Shown: piece by piece, positions 24,494 to 37,149 of the stretch
How positions within the stretch are numbered: position 1 is the first letter of the stretch
Layout of the letters: every line of letters begins with the position of its first letter
Assembly (NCBI GenBank): GCA_020746105.1
Contig: CM036636.1
Location: forward strand, 806,001-870,000
From: Trogon surrucura
Lineage: Eukaryota > Chordata > Aves > Trogoniformes > Trogonidae
Direction of reading: 5' to 3'
DNA: 64,000 nucleotides
Made by a program: the position numbers and the translations under genes
The notes under the pieces: model-generated
The model's database searches: none
The model's input: only the letters and a program-made list of their open reading frames with translations
Told to the model about the DNA's origin: nothing

Positions 24494-27400
24494 CTAAAAG
24501 AAGGAAAAAGACATTTAAGTGTACAACATAGCTGAACTTCCTCGAAGCTTTTCTGTCTAGACATTACACTTTTCCTTCCCCAATTTCAAACTCGGCATGT
24601 GGAAGGCAGGATGCCATCGCAGGAGGAACAATGACGGACAGACACACACATATTGTCCGCTTATCTAATCTATAAACTGTTATTTACACTTCCAACCACG
24701 ATTAGCAATGCTAATCCTGGGTTCCGAGATCTCCGGTTCTACCACCCCTCACCGATAAGATCCACGGGTTGGTTCAATCCGCTTCCCAGTCAATGACTTC
24801 ACACCTTTAATTAGGTAGGATCCTCACACAAACACCACCCCCAGTCTCCAGAGGCCGCATTCTTTTTGATTTAATTGGACCCTGTGCTGTTAGCTCATTG
24901 AAGCAGTTTTAAACACGTCACTCAGGATGCAAACTTGTGGCTAAAGTTTATTGGACAGCATACATATCCATGAAGGAGAGTCTGGATCCACACAAAGAGG
25001 GAGGCGACCATTGTTTTGCTGAGCCAGCAAGCAACAGTTGTCGTTATTATCTGTATGACTGTCATCTTCATTAGCCAGGCCTCATTACAACTGCAAAACC
25101 CAAGATCTTCACATAGCACCTCGTTTTGAAATCCAGCGCGAGGAGAGATAAATGCAGCAGATAAAACACATCAGCTGGGATCAGCATGTGCATCTGTCAG
25201 CCCTTGCCAGGCGCCGGGAGGCGCGGACAGGGACAGGTTTAACCAAAGCTGCTTTGGGGCTTCGGCGGCTCAAACCACCTCACCGGAAGATGCAGGACCA
25301 GGCATCAGAAATGGGAAGAGAAACGAGTCAAGTAAAAATTCTCTGCAGCCTGCCTCGAACCGGCGTACGCTGGGAGAACCTCGTGTTACCGACCCCAAGG
25401 GCCTGGAGCCGGGCGCTCTCCGCGCCCCACGTGCCCGAGGATTAAAACCAGAGAGAGGGAAGCAGGTTCTCTGAACAGTGGCCCTGGAAGCGGAGGGGTA
25501 CGAACTGACATACAGCTGGTTACTGCAGAGGCTCCTGAGGCATCACTTTGTAACTCGAAAATTTCCATCTCAAACAGAAATGTTTCAAGCTGTTAATTTT
25601 TAAGTTAATCTTCCACAGTGGGACTACACATCCATGCCCTCAAAGGATCTGAGGAAATTATTGCAATTATCCTGCGGGATATTATCCCAACAAGTAGGGT
25701 GATCTTTCCTCTGGGTATCTGGAGGAAACATCATCAGTTCATGGGAACCAAGACTCTCTAAAGAGGTAAGATTGACATCAAAATTAATAATATCGCCACC
25801 TAACTTAAAGATTTCAAAACACTTCAGAAAGAAACACAGCATGACTGCTCTAGGTCACTAGAAAGATCCATTGAACGTTTTTTTTTCTTTAAGCTTCTAG
25901 AGGAAATATCCAAAGCACAGGACTTGGCAGTGCTGAGGGATTTTAAGTGTCCAACTATCTGTGCAGAGAGTAGGAAAGAGGAACCCGGATGGACTGGAAC
26001 ATTTTTGAAGGCACTAACGGCATCTTTGACTCTGATGGAGCAGAGGAACTGAGTTTGAATCCAGTTTTCTAGATTTATTGTAAAAACCAGAGAAGGACAT
26101 GAGGATGAAATACAACTTAGTACGAGAGACAAGGAAATGAAGAGTTTGAGGCTCTAACGGAAAGAATAACAACAAAATAAACCCAACAAAACGGACTTCA
26201 GTAATCTCAGGGAACTGGCGGGTAAAATAATGTGAAACTAATTTATAAGTGGAAAAGGAGTTAAGAAGCGCTGGCAATGGAAGAACTGGAAGTGAAGTAA
26301 AAGACTTAACTGCTAAATCAGAAGTTTTTATTGATCTCAGACGCAGGAACAAAGTTAAAAGAACACAGAAACTGGATCACACACATACAAAAGAACAGCA
26401 CAAACACATAAAATTAGGAAGTCCAAAGTGAAACATGAGCTGGATCTACCACAAGCCATGAAAGCAAGAGAAACTGCAGTTAGCCTTTTGGAGAAAAAAA
26501 AACCAACCAAGACCCAACAAAAACCTAATGACAAGGCCAGAGGAGAAGCGGTACAGGTTGTACAGGAGATGGTAAACTTTTCACCTTGGAGGATTTAACG
26601 AGCAGGTTCCAGGTAACAGAAGGAGCTCCCTTGGCTTTGGGTCAGGAGGGTGGTGCGGGCGGTGCTGCAGAGCCCTTGCCAGACCCTTCCTCTGCACTTT
26701 CACAACCTCCTACACCCCGTCCTTGCACAAACCAAAGCGCTTCAGGGGAGAGCAACTTACTCAAGGACAAACCCAGAGCTGAGCGAAGACGAGTCTGATC
26801 TCAGGTGTCCTGAGCCAAAGTCAATGTTCTGTTGGTTGGAGCAAAAGCCGACGTCCTAAACTTTTCAGAACGGGGACCACCTTCCTATTCAGGGTTTGTA
26901 CAACGGGGTTTCAGGATCATGCCTGGTTTGTGGAGCAGCAGCGGAACACAAACAATGCCGTACTCCGAAGGTAGCTCTTTGGGCATGTGTTAACTCTTCA
27001 CCTGGCAGCTGCACCACAACAGCACTTCACCTGAACTACATTTCACACCCGGGACTGACTCAGAAGCAAAACCCCCAGCCTGCTCTCAGCCGTTAACAGA
27101 GAGTTAATGGCTATTAGCAACAGAGAGGAAGTAAAAACGAAATCTATTTGTCACGCAGGGTATGAAACCCACAACACACACTTATTTCACTCATGTAACA
27201 TCAGTAAGATGTGTCTACTGGGGACATGGTGCAATATATTTTTAGGTGTAGTGTGTGGCTACCACTCCCAGAGCTGGGATGCAGACCCGCTCCTCTTTTT
27301 ACACAGCCTGACTTCCACTCACAATGAGACTCCTTCACCCTCTCCTGGCAGAACAGAAGGTCCCAGACAAAGCATACTTTGTTTGGGGATAAAGTGAAGA

Positions 27401-30400
27401 AGCCTTTTTAAAATAAAATCAGGTACCTGAAATGCTAGAGGCTTTTACCCTGGTATTGCCGGGGAATCTGAAGAGGAGCAAGCTGTGCATTAGCCTCCCG
27501 GTGTACCAGGAGATTAGTCCCTGAGTGCAAACTGCTAGAGGGTAGGGACGGACTCAAGAAAACCTCTTTCTGTTGTAGCCTCAAAGATGCATTCGACTCT
27601 CTCCTAAAATGCTCCGTGCCGCTACAGATCAGGGTCAGCAGGGTCAGAAAGGAAGGTGAAGCAGCAGAAGTCCCAGACTGCCCCCAAACTCCTGAGTTAC
27701 CTGCTGGCTTTGCTGCCCAGAGGAAGAGCAACGAGCGCAGCACCTAAAGGAAAAAATGCTCTGGTGCAGTCTTTAGACAGATATCTGGATATGATAAACT
27801 CAGGCTCAGAACTGCAAGGGTAGGGTCAACTTTTCCGACGACAAGCTTGGAGCTGCAAGCCAGCTTCTCTTGCTCTAGAGCAGATCACATTCTGTACTTC
27901 AGCAGACAAAAGTGTAGCTGAGAAGGGCTCAGAGAGGATCCCGCTGTGCTCAGTCCCTTCTCCTTCAGCACCTCGACCCTGCAGCCACCGCAGCCTCAGG
28001 AGTGACGGCTCCTGCCTCGTCATGCCTAAGCCTAGAGGTTCTCCTCACAGAGCCCTACAGAGATGTGCTGGTATTTAGCACGAGAGCTAGAAAACGCTGA
28101 AGAAATATCACCATGGCAGTAGGGGGAAACAACCCTTGTAAAGCAAATGTAAATGAAAGGAATAACCTTCCGCTTTGTTTTAATGGGGAGAAGGTAAAAA
28201 CATCTGAACTGTCCTCCTCCCAAAGGCATTCCAGTCATCGCTCCCTCTAAAACAGCATCTTTTGAAAGTGCTCAGGAGTCCCTGCTGGAGCTTGCCCTGG
28301 CGACTGTCCTGCGCTGTGCTCGCCGATCTTGCAGACCTGACGGAGTTTGGGGACAGCTGGGACCTACCTGAGGAGCCGCACAAAGTGCTGAGCAGCCCTC
28401 GTCTGCCCTCTGCTGCCCCACCGCTCCGGGAGCCCTAACACTCTCTCACAAATCGCTTCTGAGGCTTAATAAGGAAGATTCACACCAAACTGGAATGGAA
28501 TGCCAAACCAGAAGGATGAGCTGGTGGTCAAACGAAGAGAAACATTTCTCTTAGTTTATGCTAAAAACCAAAATTTTTAAAGGCTGTGGTGAAAACATCT
28601 GGATGGGACTCAAAACCTAAGGTGCTCAGCTAATTTGTTACACTGCTGTAGGACAACGGCAACCGCTCAAACCGTGCATCAACTACCACCTCTTTTCTTT
28701 TATCTGCTCCATTGTCACACAGGTACCGAAGCCCAATACATGAGGACAGTTTTACTCTTCCGAGCGGTGCCATTCCCACCTCACACCCAATGAATTTTCA
28801 GCGAAAAGCTCCACTGAGCTCTCTGTGGGAAAACACAATACAAAACAGGCTCCATCATTTCAAACCTAGGCAGGATCTGTTCCCTCATCTGCGAACCGTT
28901 GTGACTGCAACTTGCATCTGTAAATCTGAGTCAACCTCACAGGGTCTCTAAAGAGCATTAAGTAATTAGGCTGCGAAAGCTACAGGCTTGTTAAACCAGA
29001 GCATAGTGACCCAGGTGTGAGAAAAGGCTCCATAAAACACAATTTCCTCAATCACGTCCCATTTCTGCCCAACTTCTTCCTTTCCCAGTAAAACTAATTA
29101 AATGGAATCCACACACAGTTTATTGGGACACCTCTGGGACTCAGCAGAAAATCTTCTGCTTACATGTAGCACTATTTGTGTCAACAAGGCTCCTGGAATA
29201 CAGTTCAGAAAAAGAAGAAGAGGAGTAATCTAAGATGACGGTGCTTTTTTTTGGCCCTAAAGTTCCAGATCTCTTTTTATATTGGCTCTGAAATTTAAGA
29301 CTGGCAGTTCCAAGGAGTGTTTCAAACCTTAATGGCTCATCAACACCTCAGCTTTGCTCAGCAGTCAGTGAAATTTACTGTGAGTGGCTAAGAGCGAGCT
29401 CGGGTAGCGAAATACGAAAGTAGATTTGGAACTGCAAGAACCGAGTCATGTACAAGTTTGCCTTCTCATACCAAGAAACCCCATCCTCCTCCAGCCTTTC
29501 TCACCGAAACCCACTTCCCTCTGCTGCTGCTGCTGCTGCTGCTCTCAGCCTCCCTCAGCGAGTAGGAGTCGTGCGTGAAGAGGAGGCAGAAAGCAGCAGA
29601 AGGCTGCGGCGTCGAACAAACCCACAATCAGATCGGGTAGCGAGAAGTGTGAGTTTTCCCTCGCTGCTAGCTTCTGGCAGAGCTGCTCAGACACGAGAGA
29701 AATGGGGGCTGGTTTTCATCCGCACATTTTACCCAGCCTGCTTCCTTTTTTCGTGCGCTCTTTCCTCCCAGTCAGATTTACTTCCACGAAAGAATGGAGA
29801 AAGAACACCCAGAAATTCAGAGGAAGGGAGGGGAGAGAGGTGGGGAGAAAAGGAAAGGCGTGTTATTCCAGCTGCTCCCATTTCCCAATTCAGTTCAAGC
29901 AGGACCAGCACTGAGGCAGAAATTCCTCCGTAGGCATTCACCCCCTTCCAGAGCATTCCAAAGGAGACTAAGACAGCCACAGGTTAGCAAAGCGTGAAGT
30001 CCCGCTCTGAATTACATGTGACAGTACACAGAAAATAAACACCTACTGTCAGATAGGATTAGGAGAGTTATCTAACACTGGATTTAGCTGTCTCGAATTT
30101 GCCATCCCATCTAGATCTGTAGCCCACACCCCCTCTCACGTTGACAGAGGTGGCCAGTGCTCTCTAGCAAGTGACTTCGCCTGCGCCGCAGACACTGCAG
30201 TTCGCACGGGACAACCCACTCTCTGGCAGCGTGGGCAGGAACGGGATCCGTATGAACCTCCAGCAATGTGCCGTGGAGGACCAGCAAGATTTGGCCATTA
30301 TCATCTGCAGCTACAACATCTGGGACACCATCAGCAGGCTGAGGCACGCTCCCTGCCAACAGCGAGCACCGAGAGCTACAGCTACATGCTCCTAGCACGG

Positions 30401-31497
30401 ATTATTTTTTTTTTTAATTTCTCAGGATTTTGCATATGAGCAGTTACATCATTTCACCTCTACAGTTAATATCATACCCTTGGTGGATCTTTCATAAGAA
30501 AAGGGGAATAATTCTCTTTACAGATGGTAAGAGACAATACCAACCCCATAAAGGAAGAAAAATTACTGAAGACTAGTCAACCCCTGGGACGGTTTTAGAT
30601 TTTAAATAAATCATGCTCCGTAGGTCTCAGCTTTCACACCAATGTGCTAAGTTTAATTATAGTTACTTATCCTCCGGTGAGGGTTTGTAAGGATTATCTT
30701 ACTAACTTTTGAACACCGGTCTGAAGATGTGAAGATTAATATGCAATGTAGTGTTGCTGCCAGGTATAATAAACCCACAATTTGTGGTTAGAAAACACTT
30801 TTCAGTCCAAGAAAAGAGCATTGCATATCCTGGGCTGATGATGATAGAAAGCTTTGCAAGGTAAAACCTAACGGTGCACCTAAAGGTGTCTGATGCCATA
30901 TCCCAAAGAGAAGAAAAAAACATCAATAGACCCTGCTAGCGACCAAAGCAAAACAAAGCAGGTTTTGTTAGATGACCGGTGGCGAAGCAGATCTCTTCAG
31001 TGATGTAAAATGCGTTACCTCTCTCGGAAGGCTGAAAGAGCCTTAAAATTTCTTACCATCGACACCAGTTAATGCAAAGAATACAAAGGGCTGGGGGGCT
31101 CCTGCTTCCCAGGGGTTATCTCCTCCCAGCTGACGGACCCATAACTCAAGAAAACAGATCCCCAGATGAATAATGACTTGCCTCTTACGTGAGGTGGAAA
31201 GGAGTCGTAACTCAAAGCTGACCATCGTGTGTTTACACGGAGCCATTCTGAGGTCAGGATGTATTTCGGATCGTGGAAGGAGCAGTCTATTAGTCACAAG
31301 CACTTCATTCTTCGACAGCACAAAGTGAGAATTCCCATAACTTACCAGCTTTGTTTTTCAATATCATTAGTTAAACCCTGAAACTCCCCACGATAAATTA
31401 CAGCAGAGATTCCTTGCTGAACGTGGAAGAAGACAAATTGACTTCGTCTGTGCCTTATGGGTGAGATAACTCCGCAATATGTTGCAATATCACGTAC
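24494..31497. other. EXD3: EXD3 intron f-g (7,004 bp)
   Basis: No CR1 copy recognised. It holds a (CTG)7 tract at 29521 inside an S/A-rich open stretch at about 29.45-29.93 kb that shows no coding signature. The remainder is AT- to moderately GC-rich unique intron sequence. Confidence 0.7.
29521..29543 (+). repeat. (CTG)7 trinucleotide repeat
   Basis: Seven perfect CTG units followed by 'ctct'. On the EXD3 transcript strand it reads (CAG)n, intronic. Confidence 0.95.
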
Positions 31498-31598
31498 CTG
31501 GATCTACGTTATACCGATCTAGGAGCCTGAAGATCAGCTTGCTCAGCGTTTTGTGGTTAAACTTATCTGGTTTGTATCTGGACAGGCCTTGGTATTGT
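31498..31598 (-). CDS. EXD3: EXD3 coding exon f
   Basis: 101-bp exon. One base (A) completes the Arg codon begun in the previous exon; 33 codons follow, then a single G is left over (phase 1). The acceptor is tttgcttacag|ACAATA and the donor is GATCCAG|gtacgt. The peptide reads QYQGLSRYKPDKFNHKTLSK then LIFRLLDRYNVDP. It corresponds to the mammalian segment running ..LSLEKLSPKALSRQVLRLQERYGVAP: the pattern K.LS..I.RL..RY.V is kept, while the first third has diverged. Phase continuity on both sides supports it independently of similarity. It lies 793 bp from the previous exon and 7 kb from the next. Confidence 0.92.
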
Positions 31599-32391
31599 CT
31601 GTAAGCAAATAAAATCAGAAACATCTATGGCATCACCCAAAGCACGTTTCCCCAATAGCAGATATTTAACAGTACAGGTATGAGGGTGCTGGTTGGAGCA
31701 GTCCCCTACCTTTCCCAAGTTACAGCAGAAAGCCAACAATACAACCACACAGACTTCCCAGTCAGTGACTGAAGCAAGTCCAGAGGCTTATTTTAAAGAA
31801 AGACAAAGCGAGCAATTCCTTCTTGTCTTTTTTCTCCTCAGGACTAAGACTGCAACTATCGCACCAAGACTGTGAGTGTGTACTGCTGGCCTCGTGACTG
31901 ACAGGAGCTGCGCTAGCGAGAGGCAATTCATAAATTAAAACACACACGACTACTTCACGAGCACACGAGCCACTTGCATCTCTTGTTTTTCTGCCGCTTC
32001 ATCACAGTATTACCTTCCTGCAAAACCTGTACAACCGATACTGAAACTCACTCTTGTCTGCAGCAAAGCACGAGAGTCCGATTGCTACAACCTCCTGAAG
32101 GAAGTTTTGACATTGTTTTATTGCTAAGATCTACTGCACAGGTTTCATTTTGCACTCCTCTCTCCTGGCAGGAACTGAGCATCTGTCAATAGGAGCGATG
32201 CCTGTGTCACGGGTTGAGGCATTTGGGAAGACTCTGGCACAGACACCAGAATTTCCCCTTTCTCAGCTGAAAAGTAAATATATTGCACCGCACTATGCTG
32301 AGAAACAATCTTAGATAGACGACCAGGGAACATACTGTCCTCTGACAGCATGTTTGCCCCAGCTGTTTAGAAAGTCAACAAGCGTTTCTAC
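31599..32391. other. EXD3: EXD3 intron e-f (793 bp)
   Basis: Short intron of unique sequence. Nothing else recognised. Confidence 0.85.
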
Positions 32392-32531
32392 CTTGTGATG
32401 TCTCTGATATTAAAACCAGGCTCGCACCACGTGTCCAGGATGTGCAAGAGCTTGCTCTGGAGCTCAGGATACTCTCCCACATAATCTTCCACCAAGTTAG
32501 TTTTATCTTGGAGCAGCAGCGGCGTGCACAT
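32392..32531 (-). CDS. EXD3: EXD3 coding exon e
   Basis: 140-bp exon: 46 codons plus AG, leaving in phase 2. The acceptor is tcctcccag|ATGTGC and the donor is ACAAG|gtagaa. The peptide starts MCTPLLLQDKTNLVEDYV and contains HILDTWCEPGFNIRD. The block (LLLQDK..LVE.YV ... D.WC.PGF.I.D) is highly characteristic of EXD3/Mut-7-like proteins and gave one of the surest identifications in the window. The first codon is an in-frame Met, also Met in the mammalian protein as recalled. That makes it a possible internal start if transcription began in the preceding long intron. On the transcript the exon lies about 150 nt downstream of the UUGG/GGUU satellite. Confidence 0.95.
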
Positions 32532-32682
32532 CTGGGAGGAGAAATGACATATAAAGCACGGCGCCTTGCCTGTGATCCCCGCGTTCCGCAGAACAGGTCC
32601 GTGACACTGAAACCCAGCCCAGGGCTGTCCCATTCCTGTTGCTGAGACATAGCGAGCGAGTCACAGCAGCCTGCTCAACCAT

Positions 32683-33015
32683 CCAACCAACCAACCAACA
32701 ACCAACAACCAACCACCAACCAACCAACAACCAAAGAACAACAACCAATCAACCAACAACAACCAACAGCCACCACCCAACCAACCACCACCCAACCAAC
32801 CACAACCAACCAACAACCAACCACCAACCAAGCAACCACCAACAAACCACCAACCAACCAACCACCAACCAACCAACTAACCACCAACCAACCACCAACC
32901 ACCAACAAACCACCAACCAACCAACCACCAACCAACCAGCCATCAACCAACCACCAACCAACCAACCACCAACCAACCAACCAACCAACCACCAACCAAC
33001 CAACCAACCAAACCA
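32683..33015 (+). repeat. (CCAA)n / (CCAAC)n low-complexity satellite
   Basis: About 330 bp built from CCAA, CCAAC and CCACCAA units with only C and A, apart from a few interruptions. The minus strand, which is the EXD3 transcript strand, reads GGTT/GGTTGGTGG repeatedly. The lack of stop codons in several frames gives long artificial open frames (Asn/Gln/Pro/Thr on plus, Val/Gly/Trp/Leu on minus); these are not genes. Confidence 0.97.
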
Positions 33016-33033
33016 GAGCTGCCCAGAAGAGCA

Positions 33034-33100
33034 ATGTGACATTTTCAACGCAAACATCAGCCAACACAAATGATGTGCCATTTTCAACGCCAATATTAGC
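33034..33100 (+). repeat. Imperfect tandem duplication, 39-bp period
   Basis: 'atgtgacattttcaacgcaa' at 33034 recurs as 'atgtgccattttcaacgcca' at 33073, immediately beside the satellite, consistent with slippage at its edge. Confidence 0.85.
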
Positions 33101-33408
33101 AAAGCTTCAAACCAGCAAAAAGCGCTAAACTCCGTCGCAGCGACCGTCATCTGCCAAGAACACAGCTAGAATTCTCTACAGCAGCGGCTGCAGCTAGGAA
33201 AACAGTCCAGCAAGCTGTGGTGGGGTCCACCAGAACACACGCTGGCACTTCCCTAGATGCAAAGGTCCATCAGCCGTGCAGAAGTTACCGCTCAGGAACA
33301 ACGTAAAGCCTCACATGAAAGGCAGCACAACTCGGAGGGCCTTGCTGGATCTCCTGCTTAACACAAGTGGATGTGATGACAGAGAAGCCTGCGGAAGAAA
33401 TGACTCAC

Positions 33409-33462
33409 CTTCTCCACGTCTTGATCTGGCTGTAGTTTTAGCTTAATACTCAGTATGGCTGC
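33409..33462 (-). CDS. EXD3: EXD3 coding exon d
   Basis: 54-bp exon, 18 codons, phase 0/0, lying after a 9,496-bp intron. The acceptor is ttttctag|GCAGCC and the donor is GAGAAG|gtgagt (strong). The peptide is AAILSIKLKLQPDQDVEK, matching the AATLGATLKLQPELGVEK block of mammalian EXD3 residue for residue in spacing. The GDYKE|AAIL join recreates the continuous helix found in the mammalian protein. It is small and frame-neutral, so it could be skipped without a frameshift. It is only 877 bp upstream of the next exon, with the (GGTT)n satellite in between. Confidence 0.92.
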
Positions 33463-36400
33463 CTAGAAAATACAAAAGAAAAAAGAAAAGACATGTATTT
33501 AGGAGAACACCGCCACGGTGCATAAACGGGCATTACTCCAAAGCAAAGCATACATGTTATTATACAAAATTTTAATGTGTTAATTATTTCTGTTGAATTT
33601 TTGAGTACAAATCATATAAACATTTGGCTGCATGCATTCCACTTAGAACCGTAGGGGAACAGTCCTGGCAGAGTTGCATATTCTGAGCAGCAGGATGCCC
33701 CGGAGCAAAAATCAAAGATCAAGTTGTCTGGCAGAACGCAAGAGAGAAAGTAAAGTGCTTGGACAAAAACATTTCAGATGGATATTTTCTACCAATACAA
33801 TTGTAAATAACATGTGACCCCCCATACCTTTCTGAGTTAACTTTACCCACCTCGCTGTGTTGTTTTTTGTAAACCCGCTGCATTTTGTGAAAGCAAATCA
33901 GGATTTGAAAGGGCTTGAAATCAAGAGGTCTTGGTTTTTGTAATTTCTGTGTAGCTCCACACCTCTGGAAGCACTCGGGCTCACCGCAATCAGAAAGACA
34001 GTACGCACCCCATTCTCCCCTCCTGCGGTATCCGCAAATCTTTGATAAGCCATGATCTGCCACGTTCACAAATTAACTCCAAATCAGTATCTTCCACACG
34101 TGAGGAAGCTCTGCCGTGGTGAACCGCAGCGGCTCCGACTGCCAGAAGAACTGGCTCGGCCAGCGCCCGTCCCGACCCAGCTCGGTGATCACAGAAATGT
34201 ATTAAGATCCAACTGTGCGTTGCTCAGGAGGCACAGGAACTAATTAGGATTTTACGCAGTTAATAACATCTAATTTCTGTAGTGTGTGAGAATGCTTGGA
34301 TCTCAAATACAGAAAAAGCATATAATGGCTTTCTTTAACATAGCACATTGTTCCCGTAAACAGCAGTACGAAGAGCAAGGAGCCTTCTGGGGCATTTATG
34401 TGTCAGCACTGACAGAACTGTGAACTAGGTAGCAAGGATGTTTTACACGAAGTGGCCTTCTAATGGCTTTGCAGAGTTCGGCTGTATTTTCCAAAATGGT
34501 TGTAAAGTGTGTGTGAAAACACGACGCCCGTGGCCCTGCTGCAGCGGGCATGTCCCGCGGAACGGCGGCAGGACGTCGGGCATCCACCGAGCTCACAAAT
34601 GGCTGTTTACTCAGATGAGGCGTGAGGGCTTAGAGGAAAAGCTCTTACCTTCCACAGGTTTCTCTGCCATCTGGGACTGATTTTGCTTTGCAAGAAAGAC
34701 CATGAAAAAGAGGGATCCGTTTGTCATTTTAGAACTGTCTCATTTGTTAGAATGTGTAAACAAACATAACACAGTAAAAAAAACCAAAACGGGCGCTCCC
34801 GCCAAGCGAACGCAACCCTCATCAGCGCACTTCACCTGCACGGAAACATTTAACCAGGAAGAATAACCTAAGTGGGGGTAGGAGCGCGCCTTGAACCACG
34901 TTTTTCTGTGATCTCTCCCGGCATTCAAATGACACCTCAGCTGAACTCGTCCCTGGAAGCGCATTCTGTAGAGCGAGCCAAGCAACGCAGGCGCAACCCA
35001 AGAGCTCACCCCAGCGCTGCCCACAGCAGAAGCCGTGGGTTACGTTACCTTCTGGGAAATTCATGCCCGTATTTCACCCCCTGCATCAAAGACAGAGCGT
35101 GCAAAAGCAGACGAGCAACACACACCGTGCAAGTTGAAGCGTTCAACCTTACTGTGTCCAGAAAGAACCCAGTCAGCAGTGGGAAATTTTTTTTTTCTCC
35201 CCGCTCATTTTGCTTTGGGTTTTATTTTGAGGGGCTTAGGTGGTTTCTGTTGTTGGTTTTTTATTTCAACACCAAACAAACACTACGTTCTCCACAGTCC
35301 AGGCTTCATCCCCAAAAGAGAAATGAACAGCAAAACTTTACGTGTCAAAAGCAGTGACTGGATGGTATAAACCAAAACCTGAAGAGAAAGGCACATTATT
35401 GTTTCTGAGCCCAGCTCAGCCAAGTCTTTTCTACTCCCAACTTTGTAACTATCCAACCTGTTTAAAGGCTGCTCCATTCCACAAGCATCAAGGACCTCTT
35501 CTCTCAAATCATCAGATCAACATCCCAAAGTTCAAGCTGAGTAATTATTCTCAACTTGCAGACAAGCTGAAGGTTGCTATTTCTGTTTCAGAGCTGTAGA
35601 AGGAGTTTGGGTCTCCAAAGCTTTGGCAGCTGGTTTTATTTTCCTCCCACCTATTTCAGTTCGCTGAATTAAAAAAGCAAAAGGAAAAAAAGGGGGAAAA
35701 GCAAAAAAAAGACTTGCATCTCTCAAAATCTCGTTTCAGCGTTTGATCTCATTAGGACTCTTTATTAAACAAGCGATCCGTTAGGTCTAACACACAAGCA
35801 TACAGTGCCTTCCCTAACGGCTTTTTAATGTTCACAGGCTTGCTGAGATTAACCTAATTGCAAACTGTTATCCAAACGGCGTCGGTTTATCTCCGTCTCT
35901 CCTAACCGTGCAGGTGACTTAATCAGATGAACACGCGCCGTCTCAGGCGAGGTTTTCCTCTTCTACTGGATGTATATTCCACCCTGCAGAGCCACAACTG
36001 TTCCTTCAGCCAAAGCGCAGAGAGACCTCGCCTTCCGACCCGAGCTGCGGCAGACCCAGCTCCCACCACCACGGCTCCAGGTCTTCGAGCAAATCACACG
36101 AGCTGGTTTTGAACAGCACTTTAACATCCCCCAGCCGAAGTAGGCGATGGAGGAGTCGGACAAATCCGGCAGGAATGTCCCTCGGCGGGGAGCGCCGTCC
36201 CCGCACAAAGCTGACCGTGCACAGAGACCCATCGACCCGGGTCCTAGGAACAAACAACCAGGCTGGATTGCAGGGTGTAGTTCCAGGGGCTGGCTGGCTG
36301 AATAGCGAGGGCAACGGAGATAAAATCAGCGTGTTTACAATAGGAATAATAAGAGAAGAGATATGAGTAACTGTAATAAAGATGAAAGTGTTTGGCAGCT

Positions 36401-37000
36401 GTGCCTGTGGTCTCGACTTCGAGCTATTTTAAGATTTTGTTTTGTTATTATCGTGTTTTGAATTGTTTCACTCCACAAACAAGTTTTGTGTAAAACAACC
36501 CTATTTTTAACAGTCTGTTTATAGACGATAAGATCTCCAGAAAAGCAACACCTCCTTCGCAGACTCATTCTGCAGTCAGAAAACAAACACTTTAATTAGG
36601 CAGACAGCCCAGCCTGAGCCGTAACTGCAATGGCCAGAATCCCCCTCCCCACCCACCAAAGGCAGGTTTCCCCACATGCAGCACTGCCGCTCTCTGAGTC
36701 GTGCTGGAAGACCAGCCAGGGTAGCTGGAAGTGGCAATCGTGTTAATCCAACTGCAGATCCTCAGAGGCAGCAGGGCAACAAAAATCCTAAGCAGCAGAT
36801 ACCTCAAAATAAGAGCAAAACACCCCAGACGGGACACAGGAGCACGGAAAAGCTCTAGCAAACACTGAGGTGTTGGCAGCTTATCAGGTTATCTCCTCAA
36901 TCTCCCTCAAACTCCAAAGAGCACGTTACAGTCCTGACTGGCGGTACAAGTAGCCTTTTTTACAAAAATAGATTTCATGCCCAGCGAGTTTCTAGTGTGT

Positions 37001-37149
37001 AGAATCATAGAATCACAGAACAATTCAGGTTGGAAAAGACCCTTGGGATCATCGAGTCCAACCATGAACCCTACACTACAAGTTCACCCCTAAACCATCT
37101 CACCCAACACCACATCTCAGCGACACTTAAACACATCCAGGGATGGTGT
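37001..37149 (-). mobile_element. CR1 LINE, 3' fragment (sister of the 24.0-kb copy)
   Basis: Reverse-oriented CR1: 'agaatcatagaatcacagaa', 'caggttggaaaagaccctt', 'ctacactacaagttcaccc', 'cgacacttaaacacatccag' and 'ggatggtg'. Same subfamily and orientation as 24046-24186. Confidence 0.93.

Larger units (their letters stand above)
32532..33408. other. EXD3: EXD3 intron d-e (877 bp)
   Basis: Dominated by the (CCAA/CCAAC)n satellite at 32683-33015, followed by an imperfect 39-bp-period duplication at 33034-33100. The remainder is unique sequence. Confidence 0.85.

Noticed and set aside
29448-29933. 161-codon plus-strand open frame with an Ala tract
   Set aside because: The Ala tract comes from a (CTG/GCT) repeat. 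The rest is Ser/Arg/Glu-rich without recognisable domains and lies in an EXD3 intron on the opposite strand.
32639-33073. Long open frames on both strands (about 130-144 codons, TNQPTNH or VGWLVGG repeats)
   Set aside because: Translation of the (CCAA)n satellite, which contains no stop codons. No unique coding sequence.
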